64,000 nt of DNA from Pedobacter soli (GCF_900101435.1 NZ_FMZH01000004.1:126615-190614); one strand, 5' to 3'; counted from the stretch's first letter, positions 44,801 through 52,834 are shown. Notes: generated from the letters alone by a model not told the origin. Numbers and translations are program-made.

Positions 44801-45036
44801 CTTCTTTTGCCTTTATTGCAGGTTTAATTCCTTTAATGATTGCCAGCGGGCCAGGTAAAATCGGTAACCGCACCATTGGTTCGGCTGCGGCAGGAGGTAT
44901 GTTATTCGGAACCATCTTTGGGGTAATCGTAATACCAGGTTTATACTACATTTTCGGAACAATTGCGGCTAAACACAAGCTGATTAAAATTGAAGAAGAA
45001 CATCCGTTAACTGAAGAAATTGAAAATAATGTTTAG
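41869..45036 (+). CDS. RND multidrug efflux permease (HAE1/AcrB-like)
   Basis: A 1055-residue proton-driven inner-membrane transporter. It starts MFSKFIQRPVLSIVISLVIVFLGVLAISYLPVTQFPSISPP, standard for the HAE1 branch. The proton-relay aspartates appear in LALVLAIGVVVDDAIVVIEAVHAKME in the fourth membrane helix. Two large periplasmic loops and twelve expected membrane helices fit the full family length. The late LIGLLGKNAVLIVEFA is the conserved TM11 region. With the adaptor and outer-membrane factor on either side it forms a complete tripartite system for hydrophobic or amphiphilic drugs. Its stop overlaps the next start. Confidence 0.95.
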   Translation: MFSKFIQRPVLSIVISLVIVFLGVLAISYLPVTQFPSISPPKVNITAEYPGANNELLIKSVVIPLERALNGVPGMKYIASDAGNDGEASIQVVFNLGTDPNQASLNVQNRVAAVTNKLPPLVVREGVKITREESNMLMYINLYSKDPKMNQNFLYNYADINLLSELKRVDGVGFADILGDRDYAMRIWLKPDRMQAYKISVDEVMKALDEQSLEASPGKTGESSGKRSQAFEYVLKYSGRFNTKEGYENIVLRASANGELLRLKDVADVDFSAAAYNLYSTLNGKASAAIVLKQSYGSNATQVIKDVKAKMAEIKASSFPKGLDYEISYDVSKFLDASIEKVIHTLVEAFILVGLVVFLFLGDWRSTLIPAIAVPVSLIGTFVFMQFFGITLNLITLFALVLAIGVVVDDAIVVIEAVHAKMEHDRRLSVLKATQQAMKEIGGAIIAITFLMASVFIPVAFMSGPVGIFYRQFSITMATAIILSGIVALTLTPALCAIMLKNNHGKGKKMMIDRFLDGFNNGFAKLSGKYERVLSKVVSRRILTFGVLVAFCLGVWGLSGTVPSGFIPNEDQGMVYAIIQTPPGSTLERTDQIAEKLQKMCEEIDGVKSVSSLAGYEILTEGTGSNSGTCLINLKDWDERKHSAVEIIEELEEKSKSIPGATIEFFQPPAVPGYGAAGGFELRLLDKAGSGDYKKMETVANDFVKELNKRKELSSVFTFYSASFPQYMLNVDNDIAQQKGVSIDNAMNTLSTFVGSNYETSFIKYDRQYKVIVQALPQYRALPEDILKLSVKNDRDEMVPFSAFIKMQRVYGLSEITRHNMYNASEISGQSAPGYSSGEAIKAITEVAKKTLPRGFGIDWAGISKDEVSRGNEAIYIFLICLGFVYLVLAAQYESFILPLSVILSLPAGIFGAFVFLKLLGLENNIYAQVAMVMLIGLLGKNAVLIVEFATQRHAQGASVFKAAMEGATVRFRPILMTSFAFIAGLIPLMIASGPGKIGNRTIGSAAAGGMLFGTIFGVIVIPGLYYIFGTIAAKHKLIKIEEEHPLTEEIENNV

Positions 45037-46465
45037 GAAAAATATATATAAAGGCCTTGGATTGGTATTGCTATGCGCTGCATACTCTGCCTGTAAGCTA
45101 CCTGAAGTAGCTCAACGTGCCGAAAATAAAAATGTACCTGCCGCCTTTAATAATGGCACGCAGGATACGGTTAGCACAGCCAGCATACAATGGCGTAAGT
45201 TTTTTACCGATCCTAATCTGGTAAACCTGATTGATACTGCGCTTAAAAATAACCAGGAGTTAAACATCACCTTACAGGATATTGAGATTGCCAAAAACGA
45301 AATCAAAGCCAGAAAAGGAGAACTTTTACCGAATGTAAGCTATGGCGTGGGAGCGGGTTTGGATAAAGTAGGTCGTTATACCAGTTCTGGTGCGGGCGAT
45401 GCCTCAACAGAAATTACCCCAGGCAAAGAAGTACCAGAAATATTGCCTGATTATAAGTTCGGCTTACAGGCTAACTGGGAAGCCGATATCTGGCATAAGC
45501 TGCGCAACTCGAAAAAAGCAGCCATTAGCCATTACTTGTCTACTGTTGAAGGCAAGAACTTTGTAATCACCAATTTAATTGCTGAGGTAGCCAACTCTTA
45601 TTATGAGCTGCTTGCTGCCGATAATCAACTGGAGATTGTTAAAAAGAATATCGAGCTGCAAAGCAATGCACTGGAGTTAATGAAAATCCAGAAACAAGCT
45701 ACCCGGGTTACTGAATTGGCCGTGCGTAAATTCGAGGCCGAAGTATTAAGTTCTAAAAGCCTGGAGTTCGATATTCAGCAGAACATTACCGAAACCGAAA
45801 ATAAGATTAACTTCTTGTTGGGCCGTTTCCCGCAACCCATCATCAGAGATAAAGCTAATTTTACCGATTTAGTGCCGGCAACCGTGCAAACGGGCTTGCC
45901 AGCACAATTATTGGCTAATCGCCCGGATATTAAAAAGGCTGAATTTGAACTTGCAGCAGCAAAACTGGATGTTAAAGTGGCTAAAGCACAGTTTTATCCG
46001 TCGCTGGGTATTTCGGCTACCATTGGTTACCAGGCTTTCAATCCATCTTATTTATTGAGAACACCTGAGTCGTTAATTTACTCTTTGGCTGGCGATCTGG
46101 CCGGACCGCTAATTAATCGCAATGCCATAAAAGCGGAGTATTTAACTGCTAATGCTAAACAGTTACAGGCGGTATACGATTACGAAAAAACCATTTTAAA
46201 CGGGTACATTGAAGTAGCCAACCAAATGTCGAAAATCAGTAACCTGCAAAAAAGCTATGATTTAAAATCGAAACAGGTAACGGCACTAACCCAATCGATT
46301 GATATTTCGAACGATTTATTTAAAGCCGCAAGGGCCGATTATTTTGAGGTTTTAATGACTCAGCGCGATGCATTACAATCGAAACTGGAGCTGATTGAAA
46401 CAAAAAAACAACAATTAAACGCAGTGGTAGATATTTATCATGCACTGGGTGGTGGCTGGAACTAG
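45029..46465 (+). CDS. RND efflux outer membrane lipoprotein (OprM/NodT family)
   Basis: A ~478-residue TolC-like channel subunit with lipobox YSAC near residue 23. The two repeated helical domains are visible: WRKFFTDPNLVNLIDTALKNNQELNITLQDIEIAKNEIKARKGELLPNVSYG, and LLANRPDIKKAEFELAAAKLDVKVAKAQFYPSLGISATIGYQ. It trimerises to a beta barrel with a periplasmic tunnel that docks on the adaptor. The ATG at 45029 overlaps the permease stop by 8 nt and is preferred to an in-frame TTG at 45020. The operon ends at a strong terminator. Confidence 0.93.
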   Translation: MFRKNIYKGLGLVLLCAAYSACKLPEVAQRAENKNVPAAFNNGTQDTVSTASIQWRKFFTDPNLVNLIDTALKNNQELNITLQDIEIAKNEIKARKGELLPNVSYGVGAGLDKVGRYTSSGAGDASTEITPGKEVPEILPDYKFGLQANWEADIWHKLRNSKKAAISHYLSTVEGKNFVITNLIAEVANSYYELLAADNQLEIVKKNIELQSNALELMKIQKQATRVTELAVRKFEAEVLSSKSLEFDIQQNITETENKINFLLGRFPQPIIRDKANFTDLVPATVQTGLPAQLLANRPDIKKAEFELAAAKLDVKVAKAQFYPSLGISATIGYQAFNPSYLLRTPESLIYSLAGDLAGPLINRNAIKAEYLTANAKQLQAVYDYEKTILNGYIEVANQMSKISNLQKSYDLKSKQVTALTQSIDISNDLFKAARADYFEVLMTQRDALQSKLELIETKKQQLNAVVDIYHALGGGWN

Positions 46466-46684
46466 ACCCTAACCTAAGTTCCTCAAAGCATAAGCATAGA
46501 ATTCAAGTCAAATCCTTATTTGTACTGGCTGCTCCGGTTTTGGAGCAGCCTTTTTTGCTTTTGTTGTGCTGAGCGCAGCGAAGAATCTCTCTGCACTAAT
46601 TTTTAGCCACGGATGCACGGAACGCACGGATTTGATCCCATAGTTTGTCACGCAGAGCGGAGTCGAAGCGCCTTAAGTTTAACC
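46466..46684. other. Gap with terminator and remnants of dispersed repeats
   Basis: No gene is seen. After the efflux terminator come short motifs of the sort found in intergenic repeats: GCTGAGCGCAGCGAAG at about 46567, CCACGGATGCACGGA near 46608 and GCAGAGCGGAGTCGAAG near 46655. They look like decayed repeat copies leading into the tandem array. Confidence 0.45.
46527..46556 (+). terminator. Rho-independent terminator of the RND operon
   Basis: GGCTGCTCC and GGAGCAGCC form a perfect 9-bp GC-rich stem around GGTTTT, followed directly by TTTTTTG. Confidence 0.92.
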
Positions 46685-47347
46685 TGTCATTCCCTGCATG
46701 ATCCGATAGCTATCGGATGGGAATCGTAAAGCGATCGCTATGTTATGCTTTAAGATTCCCGTTTTCACGGGAATGACGGATTACCTTAAGAGATCCTTTG
46801 TAAAAAAGCCATGACAGGAGTATTTTAATTAACAATATTCCCATTGTTAATCCGTCATTCCCAGCTTGATCCGATAGCTATCGGATGGGAATCGTAAAGC
46901 GACCGCGATGTTATGTTTAAGATTCCCGTTTTCACGGGAATGACGGATTACCGTAAGAGATCCTTTGTAAATAAGCCATGACAGGAGTATTTTAATTAAC
47001 AATATTCCCATAGTAGTCCGTCATTCCCAGCTTGATCCGATAGCTATCGGATGGGAATCGTAAAGCGACCGCTATGTTATGCTTTAAGATTCCCGTTTTC
47101 ACGGGAATGACGGATTACCTTAAGAGATCCTTTGTAAATAAGCCATGACAGGAGTATTTTAATTAACAATATTCCCATAGTTAATCCGTCATTCCCAGCT
47201 TGATCCGATAGCTATCGGATGGGAATCGTAAAGCGATTGCTATGTTATGCTTTAAGATTCCCGTTTTCACGGGAATGACGGATTGCCGTAGGAGATTCTT
47301 TGTAAATAAGCCATGACGGGAGAATTTTTATTCAAAATATTCCCATA
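46685..47347. repeat. Four tandem copies of a ~168-bp palindromic unit
   Basis: Units begin at GTCATTCCC at 46686, 46854, 47020 and 47188 (periods 168, 166, 168). Each unit has a perfect palindrome CCGATAGCTATCGG, a second stem made by GGGAATC and GATTCCC, a terminal hairpin GATTCCCG-TTTT-CGGGAAT-like, and closing GGGAATGACG that pairs with the opening CGTCATTCCC, then a ~65-bp tail with CATGACAGGAGTATTTTAATT. Copies are about 95% alike, the last being most divergent at its 3' end. There is no open frame and no unique spacer, so it is not CRISPR. It lies between the efflux terminator and a VOC gene. Confidence 0.9.
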
Positions 47348-47365
47348 TAAGTATGATATTTAAAC

Positions 47366-47827
47366 ATGAAACAAATCTTCCTCACCACTGCTATTCTATT
47401 TTCTATCATTTTTAATAAGGCCATGGCGCAAAACAATGCCGGCAGTACACCTGCTGTTCTCAATCACATCGCAGTTTATGTAAGCGATTTAAAACAATCG
47501 ACCGTTTTTTACGAAAGCGTTTTTAACCTGAAAATCATTCCTGAGCCATTTCACGATAACCGCCATACCTGGTTTAGCTTAGGCCCCGCTGGACAGTTAC
47601 ATCTAATTCAAGGCTTAAAAGGAACTCAAAATTTCGATAAGAACGAACATTTGTGTTTCAGTGTACCTTCGGTTGATGAATTTGTGAAAAAACTAAACGC
47701 CCAGCATATCAGTTTCGAAGATTGGGCAGGGAAGGAGAAAGGCATAACCTTACGTGTAGATGGCGTAAAACAAATTTACTTTAAAGACCCTGACGGGCAC
47801 TGGCTCGAAGTAAACGACGCGAAATAA
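47366..47827 (+). CDS. Exported VOC superfamily protein
   Basis: A 153-residue VOC (glyoxalase/bleomycin-resistance fold) protein with a Sec signal peptide (IFLTTAILFSIIFNKAMAQ), unusual for a fold that is mostly cytoplasmic. The domain opens LNHIAVYVSDLKQSTVFYESVFNLKIIPEPF and closes IYFKDPDGHWLEVN, including the metal-ligand Glu. HTWFSLGPAGQLHLIQG supplies a likely His ligand. It sits 21 nt upstream of a serine hydrolase gene that is also exported. The reaction is unknown; a periplasmic ring-opening or isomerising enzyme is possible. Confidence 0.83.
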   Translation: MKQIFLTTAILFSIIFNKAMAQNNAGSTPAVLNHIAVYVSDLKQSTVFYESVFNLKIIPEPFHDNRHTWFSLGPAGQLHLIQGLKGTQNFDKNEHLCFSVPSVDEFVKKLNAQHISFEDWAGKEKGITLRVDGVKQIYFKDPDGHWLEVNDAK

Positions 47828-47848
47828 TTTTTTACCAAACCTGTATTT

Positions 47849-48988
47849 ATGAAACTCCATTTACCACAGTATAGCTTTAAGCTGTTTTTATTGTTGTTGA
47901 TTCCGTCGCTATTGAAGGCCCAGGAAGTAGAAAATGATTTTAAGCAGCTGATGGAAAAATACAATGCAGTGGGCGCGGCGGTAGCGGTAGTAAAAGACGG
48001 TAAGCTTGTTTGCACCCATGCTTTTGGTTTAAAAGATCTCGAAAACAAAGTGCCGTTGAACAATCAGGATATTTTCAGGATTGCCTCCATTTCCAAATCT
48101 TTTTCCGCTACGGCAATCATGCAAATGGTCGAAGCCGGGAAGATTAGTCTGGACGATGATTTTGGCGATCTTGTTGGTTTTAAAATCAGGAACCCCAAAT
48201 TTCCCGATCAGAAAATTACGTTGAAGATGGCTCTGTCGCACACCTCCAGTCTGAACGATTCGCAAGGGTATTTAAATCTGGATGTGATTAATCCCGATAA
48301 AAATCCCGATTGGACCAAATGTTATAATAACTATCTGCCGGGTACAAAATTCGATTATTGTAATCTCAATTTTAACCTCATTGGTACCATTCTCGAAAAG
48401 CAATCGGGCCAGCGTTTCGATAATTACATCAAAAAGCAAATCCTGAAACCTTTAGGGCTTTATGCGGGTTACTGTGTCGATTCGTTAGATAGTACGCGCT
48501 TTGTGAAGCTATATGAGTACCATGCCGATACCAAAACATATTCTCCATCGCCGGCTGCTTATGCACCACGGAGAACCGAAATTGCCAATTATGTAATGGG
48601 GTACAGTACACCAGTTTTTTCGCCAACGGGTGGAATGAAGATTTCTGCAACTGATTTGGCGAGATATATGATGATGCACATGAATTATGGCAAGGAGGAG
48701 GGTACTCGTATCATTTCTAAAAAGAGCGCGAAACAAATGCAAACAGCTCTTAGTGCCGATGAAGGCTATGGACTAGCGCTTCGAAGTGCTGAAAATTTAA
48801 TTCCGGGTGTAAAATTAATAGGGCATACCGGTTCTGCTTACGGTTTGTACAGCACCATGTTTTTTAATCCGCAACAAAAGTATGGCTTTGTAATTATTAC
48901 CAATGGCATTAATGCAACCTATACGGATGGCTTCCCCGATTTTAGCCGCGATGCCATTAATTGCCTGTACCAACATTTTATAAAATAA
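47849..48988 (+). CDS. Exported serine beta-lactamase-like hydrolase
   Basis: A 379-residue class C beta-lactamase/DD-peptidase fold protein with a signal peptide ending LLKAQ. The catalytic Ser-Lys is in IASISKSFSATA (SxxK), the Tyr motif is FDYCNLNF (YxN) and the third motif is LIGHTGSAYG. Such proteins act as esterases, D-aminopeptidases or peptidoglycan-modifying enzymes as often as lactamases, and the branch cannot be settled by sequence. It lies 21 nt after the exported VOC gene and probably shares its transcript. Confidence 0.87.
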   Translation: MKLHLPQYSFKLFLLLLIPSLLKAQEVENDFKQLMEKYNAVGAAVAVVKDGKLVCTHAFGLKDLENKVPLNNQDIFRIASISKSFSATAIMQMVEAGKISLDDDFGDLVGFKIRNPKFPDQKITLKMALSHTSSLNDSQGYLNLDVINPDKNPDWTKCYNNYLPGTKFDYCNLNFNLIGTILEKQSGQRFDNYIKKQILKPLGLYAGYCVDSLDSTRFVKLYEYHADTKTYSPSPAAYAPRRTEIANYVMGYSTPVFSPTGGMKISATDLARYMMMHMNYGKEEGTRIISKKSAKQMQTALSADEGYGLALRSAENLIPGVKLIGHTGSAYGLYSTMFFNPQQKYGFVIITNGINATYTDGFPDFSRDAINCLYQHFIK

Positions 48989-49013
48989 TGTTGTTTGCTT
49001 AGCAAGGTTTTAA

Positions 49014-49862
49014 TTACATAATTGGTGCTTGTAAGGACTTCCTAAATGCTTTTGGACTATTTCCCCGCTGTTTTCTGAAAAATTTATTGAAATGGCTTTC
49101 ATCAGTAAAACCAAACTCGTTTGCAATTTCATTCAGGCGCTTATCACTAAACTGCAAACGGTGCTCAATCATTTTCGTTTTGTAGTTGGCAATATACTGT
49201 TGCAGGGTTTCGTCTACATGTTTTTTAAAATAGCGGCCCAAATAGGCTTCAGAGATACTAAAATGATGGCTAATGGTATCTGCCCGCAATTTTTCGGGAT
49301 AATAAATGTTGCTTTGTACATATTGTAGTATATCCAAAGCTTTTTCTTCCGTACCTGCATTGGCTTGCTCAGGCAGATATTTGGCGATGTTGCGGGCAAC
49401 AATAATAATCAGCGTGTTAACCAGTTGCTGTACCAGTTCTTTATTGTACAGGTCTTTTTCGCTTTGCTCTTCAATAATATTCGATATCAATGAGCGAACA
49501 ATCTTTTTGTCACGGGTATTTTTTAGAATACAGCCCGGCTGGTGGTTGGCATTTTGAAGGATATATTCCAGTCGCCTGATATTTTCGGTTTGTAGGCCAC
49601 TATTTTTCAGATAGATGTCGTTAAAACGCAGGAAAAATAATTCAGAAGTTTCCTCAATAATCAGCTCATGGCAATCTTCCGGGGTAATTAAAAACATGTG
49701 TTCGGCGTGATAATTAAAGCGGCTGTTATTAATGCACTGTTTTCCGGTTCCATTTAACACAAAAACCAGTTCAAAAAAGTTATGTTTATGTGCCTGTTTG
49801 GGGCAATCGTTTAAAATAAGGTGCGCAGTTGAAAAAGGCTCGTACAGGTTTTCTTTTAGCAT
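49014..49862 (-). CDS. AraC family transcriptional regulator
   Basis: A 282-residue regulator. The N-terminal cupin-like ligand domain (~15-110, HKHNFFELVFVLNGTGKQCINNSRFNYHAEHMFLITPEDCHEL) precedes two C-terminal helix-turn-helix motifs (~180-278: LRADTISHHFSISEAYLGRYFKKHV, and RLNEIANEFGFTDESHFNKFFRKQRGNSPKAFRK). It diverges from the oxidoreductase gene over 87 bp that include a near-ideal inverted repeat, so it most likely controls that gene and itself. The effector is unknown. Confidence 0.92.
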   Translation of the reverse strand: MLKENLYEPFSTAHLILNDCPKQAHKHNFFELVFVLNGTGKQCINNSRFNYHAEHMFLITPEDCHELIIEETSELFFLRFNDIYLKNSGLQTENIRRLEYILQNANHQPGCILKNTRDKKIVRSLISNIIEEQSEKDLYNKELVQQLVNTLIIIVARNIAKYLPEQANAGTEEKALDILQYVQSNIYYPEKLRADTISHHFSISEAYLGRYFKKHVDETLQQYIANYKTKMIEHRLQFSDKRLNEIANEFGFTDESHFNKFFRKQRGNSPKAFRKSLQAPIM

Positions 49863-49892
49863 GAAGCAAAAATACCAAATTATGGAAATAAT

Positions 49893-49927
49893 ATACCAAT
49901 ATAATTGAAATTATTGGTATAAATTTG
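49893..49927 (+). promoter_or_regulatory. Operator inverted repeat and -7 box of the oxidoreductase gene
   Basis: ATACCAATA (49893-49901) and TATTGGTAT (49912-49920) are perfect 9-bp inverted arms around a 10-nt spacer. A further direct half-site ATACCAAAT lies at 49872-49880, 21 nt (two helical turns) from the left arm. The right arm runs straight into TAAATTTG (49920-49927), an exact TAnnTTTG -7 box. Probably the AraC regulator's binding site. Confidence 0.65.
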
Positions 49928-49949
49928 AAATATAAATTCAAGATAGAAT

Positions 49950-50891
49950 ATGAAAGCGATTATATTAAAAGATTTTGGAGGTGTAGAAAACCTCGAATTG
50001 ACCGAAAAAGAAGTTCCTGCAGTTGGAGCCGGAGAAGTATTGGTTAAGTTAAATGCCATTAGTATTAACCCCGTTGATGTAAAAACCAGGTCGGGTAAGG
50101 GGATTGCAGGTTTGATTAAAGATCAGCTACCCGTTATTTTAGGTTGGGACATTTCGGGCACCATTACCGAAGTTGGAGAGGGCGTAACCCAATTTAAAAC
50201 CGGCGATGCGGTATTTGCAATGTTAGCCTTTCCGGGATTAGGAAATACCTACGCCGAGTATGTGGTAGCTAAAGCGGATGAACTTGCACTAAAACCTGAA
50301 AATGTGAGCCATAATGATGCCGCTGCGGCAACTCTTGCAGCATTAACGGCCTGGCAGGCACTTACCACGCATGCCAACGTTCAACCTGGTCAACGGGTTT
50401 TAATTCATGCTGCTGCGGGCGGGGTGGGGCATTATGCCGTACAAATGGCTAAACATCTGGGCGCTTACGTAATTGGTACAGCATCGGCTGCTAACCGCGA
50501 TTTTGTGCTGTCATTGGGTGCCGATGAGCATGTAGATTATCGTGCGCAGCCTTTTGAAGAAGTAATTGCGGATATCGATTTTGTACTCGATTCGATGGGT
50601 GGCGACTATATCGACCGCTCTTTACAAGTGACAAAAAAAGGCGGTACCATCATCAGTATCCCTTCAGGTCTAAATGAAACGGTAACCGAAAAAGCAAAAG
50701 CGCTGGGCATTAATGGTTATACCATTAGGGTTAAACCATCTGGAGAGGACATGCAGCAAATTGCCGCATTGTTGGCTGATGGTACAATCCGTTCGCATGT
50801 ATCGGCTGTTTTTCCTTTCCAAAAAATGGGAGAAGCACATCAGCAAATCGAAACAGGCAGAACAGTAGGGAAAGTAGTGTTGACTTTTTAA
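49950..50891 (+). CDS. NADPH-dependent quinone oxidoreductase (zinc-free MDR family)
   Basis: A 313-residue medium-chain dehydrogenase/reductase. The N-terminal GroES-like domain (SINPVDVKTRSGKG, LGWDISGTITEVGEGVTQFKTGDAVFAM) and the nucleotide-binding fold (VLIHAAAGGVGHYAVQMAKHLGAYVIGTAS, ~151-180) are clear. Zinc-ligand cysteines are absent, as in quinone oxidoreductases that reduce quinones or enals. It faces the AraC regulator across an operator-like sequence and is probably induced by an electrophile or antibiotic sensed by it. It ends at a hairpin terminator. Confidence 0.9.
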   Translation: MKAIILKDFGGVENLELTEKEVPAVGAGEVLVKLNAISINPVDVKTRSGKGIAGLIKDQLPVILGWDISGTITEVGEGVTQFKTGDAVFAMLAFPGLGNTYAEYVVAKADELALKPENVSHNDAAAATLAALTAWQALTTHANVQPGQRVLIHAAAGGVGHYAVQMAKHLGAYVIGTASAANRDFVLSLGADEHVDYRAQPFEEVIADIDFVLDSMGGDYIDRSLQVTKKGGTIISIPSGLNETVTEKAKALGINGYTIRVKPSGEDMQQIAALLADGTIRSHVSAVFPFQKMGEAHQQIETGRTVGKVVLTF

Positions 50892-50908
50892 GCTATAGAC
50901 AAAAATAT

Positions 50909-50934
50909 AGCCCGGCAAATGTGCTGGGCTTTTT
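50909..50934 (+). terminator. Terminator after the oxidoreductase gene
   Basis: AGCCCGGCA and TGCTGGGCT pair over 9 positions (one mismatch) around AATG, followed by TTTTTGC. Confidence 0.8.
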
Positions 50935-50946
50935 GCTAAATAAGCA

Positions 50947-51132
50947 TTAAAGCAAATTCATTAAGCCGTTTTTGGGATAAAAAACACTCAATACCCTGAT
51001 GCAGGCTTTCGGATTAGTAACTGCATTACCTTTAACCTTATGATTAAAAACCGACTTTGTTGCGGGCAAATCGATCAGATGTGCGCAATCAGTTATAGGC
51101 TTTTCGTGCTTAACTTTCGATTGAATACCCAT
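50947..51132 (-). CDS. Small hypothetical protein
   Basis: A 61-residue basic product with no recognised family (MGIQSKVKHEKPITDCAHLIDLPA). Its ATG overlaps the TAA of the upstream gene by 1 nt (TAATG), suggesting translational coupling, the main reason to keep it. It could also be a chance frame. Confidence 0.35.
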   Translation of the reverse strand: MGIQSKVKHEKPITDCAHLIDLPATKSVFNHKVKGNAVTNPKACIRVLSVFYPKNGLMNLL

Positions 51133-51356
51133 TACTGCGGATTAACAAAACGTTGATAGGTATTGGCCTCTTTAATCTTTTCCAGCATTAAGTAATCTTT
51201 CAGTTTGGAAAATTCCATGCTTTGAATTGCTTTAACAACTGATTTCAGCTTTTCACTACTTACACCTAAACGGGTAGCCCAGTACTGGCGGTCCTGCTCG
51301 TCAGCAATGTCGATAAATTCTTTCCTGGCATTTATCGAATTCATTTGATATTCCAT
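51132..51356 (-). CDS. Small DUF3606-like protein
   Basis: A 74-residue cytoplasmic protein with the segment DEQDRQYWATRLGVSSEKLKSVVKAIQS (~18-45), which matches the DUF3606 pattern of a short helix, YW, then L/V-G-V-S-xx-x-L-xx-A-V. DUF3606 proteins are small and uncharacterised. The frame overlaps the following small gene by 1 nt and diverges from the GT87-like gene. Confidence 0.55.
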   Translation of the reverse strand: MEYQMNSINARKEFIDIADEQDRQYWATRLGVSSEKLKSVVKAIQSMEFSKLKDYLMLEKIKEANTYQRFVNPQ

Positions 51357-51563
51357 TGATTTATAAATTGGTTAGGTAGGAAACACCTTTCCGGGGTATT
51401 TAGTTTTCGTGTTTTGTCAGCCAATTTTCATTTATCCAAATGGCTACAAGAAATATTTTTTGATATTGGTCAAATATTTCTAAAAGGAGTATTATTTTCT
51501 TTACAGAACTGTTGGAAATGTGATTTTTGCTTAATATTATTGTATTGTAATGTATTTTTTACA

Positions 51564-52772
51564 ATGACTAATTATTCTATCCCGGATACCCTAAATACTT
51601 CGCCCAAAAAGTTTTATGAGCAAAACCGCTTCGTATTATTTTTATGGGTATTAGTCACACTCATCTTTGTAATCGATTCGTGGGCAACCCATCGGTTTAA
51701 TAATTACCTCATTTTCGAAAATACTTTCAGAAACCTGCTTCACGAACGTTCATTGTATGCAACCTATCCGGCATTTCATGATGATGCGAATCACTACGGG
51801 CCCATTTTTAGCGTTTTAATTGCACCTTTTGCTTTCATGCCCAACAGTATCGGTTTATTGTTCTGGAATTTATTTAACTGTTTCCTGTTGTTTAAAGCCA
51901 TTCAAACCCTGCCTTTAAGTGATGATAAAAAAGTCATTATCGGTTACATTGCCATTCCCTGCCTGATCGAATCGATGCTGAACCAACAGTTTAATGCGGG
52001 TGCAGCTGCGCTGATTATACTCAGTTTTACGCAATTGAACAAAGGCAATAATATATGGACTGCCTTTTTTATTGTGTTGGGTACTTTTATCAAACTTTAT
52101 GGCATTGTGGGCCTGGTTTTTTTCTTCTTCGTTAAAAATAAACCCCAATTTATTCTTTGGCTGATCATTTGGTCGGCCGTTATTTTGGTTGTACCCATGT
52201 TGTTTGCCTCGCCGGCCTTTGTACTCCATTCATATCTGGATTGGAAAGCTTCGTTAATCGGCAAAAACGAAATGAATATTTTGGGTGGAGGTATCGACAT
52301 CTCGATTATGGGCTTCTTCAGGGAGATTTTAGATCAGTCTGGCATACCCAACCTGCTTTTTCTTTCGCTGGGTGCTGTAGTGTTTATGCTTCCCTTTATG
52401 CGGATCGGCCGTTTTTCTAAACCAAAGTTTCAGCTACTTATATTGGCTTCAGTGCTCTTGTTTCCGGTGTTATTTAGTACCGGTGCAGAAGATTGTACTT
52501 TTATCATTTCAATTGTAGGGGTAGGGATCTGGTATATCTTTGAAAACAACCGCGGCATGAAAAAGGTACTGCTTCCCGTTTTACTTGTTATAACCTGTAA
52601 TTTTCCTTTACTGTTGTTCCCTGTATTTGCGAAAGCGCATCCCTTATCACTGGCTATAATCAGTTTACCTTACTTTCTGGTATGGTTAAGGATCATTTAC
52701 AATGCTGCTAAAGGTAATGTGGCTTACGCAGCAGATACCTCTGCTGATCTGCTTACTGCGTTAAGCAAATGA
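51564..52772 (+). CDS. GT87/DUF2029-like membrane glycosyltransferase
   Basis: A 402-residue polytopic inner-membrane protein, roughly ten hydrophobic helices. After the first helix (FVLFLWVLVTLIFVIDSW) the loop ENTFRNLLHERSLYATYPAFHDDANHYGPIFSVLIAPFAF is typical of GT87 enzymes, GT-C polyprenyl-phosphate-dependent mannosyltransferase relatives. The frame is open up to a TTG at 51414, but that 50-residue extension has no family likeness; the ATG at 51564 (MTNYSIPD) is chosen. No companion glycan genes are adjacent, so its product is unknown. Confidence 0.75.
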   Translation: MTNYSIPDTLNTSPKKFYEQNRFVLFLWVLVTLIFVIDSWATHRFNNYLIFENTFRNLLHERSLYATYPAFHDDANHYGPIFSVLIAPFAFMPNSIGLLFWNLFNCFLLFKAIQTLPLSDDKKVIIGYIAIPCLIESMLNQQFNAGAAALIILSFTQLNKGNNIWTAFFIVLGTFIKLYGIVGLVFFFFVKNKPQFILWLIIWSAVILVVPMLFASPAFVLHSYLDWKASLIGKNEMNILGGGIDISIMGFFREILDQSGIPNLLFLSLGAVVFMLPFMRIGRFSKPKFQLLILASVLLFPVLFSTGAEDCTFIISIVGVGIWYIFENNRGMKKVLLPVLLVITCNFPLLLFPVFAKAHPLSLAIISLPYFLVWLRIIYNAAKGNVAYAADTSADLLTALSK

Positions 52773-52826
52773 TGATTAAATGATGCAGGTTTTCTGATAA
52801 AAAGGCTTAACTCTTGCCGCTTTCCT

Positions 52827-52834
52827 TATATTTG
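52827..52834 (+). promoter_or_regulatory. -7 box of the Dabb gene
   Basis: TATATTTG matches TAnnTTTG exactly and lies 15 nt before the ATG at 52850, giving a very short leader. No -33 TTTG is seen at normal spacing. Confidence 0.45.

Noticed and set aside
46685..47347. Possible CRISPR array
   Set aside because: Units are about 168 bp, contiguous and alike throughout, with no short repeat/unique spacer pattern and no cas genes nearby.
51414..51563. 50-residue N-terminal extension of the GT87-like protein from a TTG
   Set aside because: The extension has no family likeness and precedes AT-rich promoter-like sequence; the ATG at 51564 gives a normal membrane-protein start.
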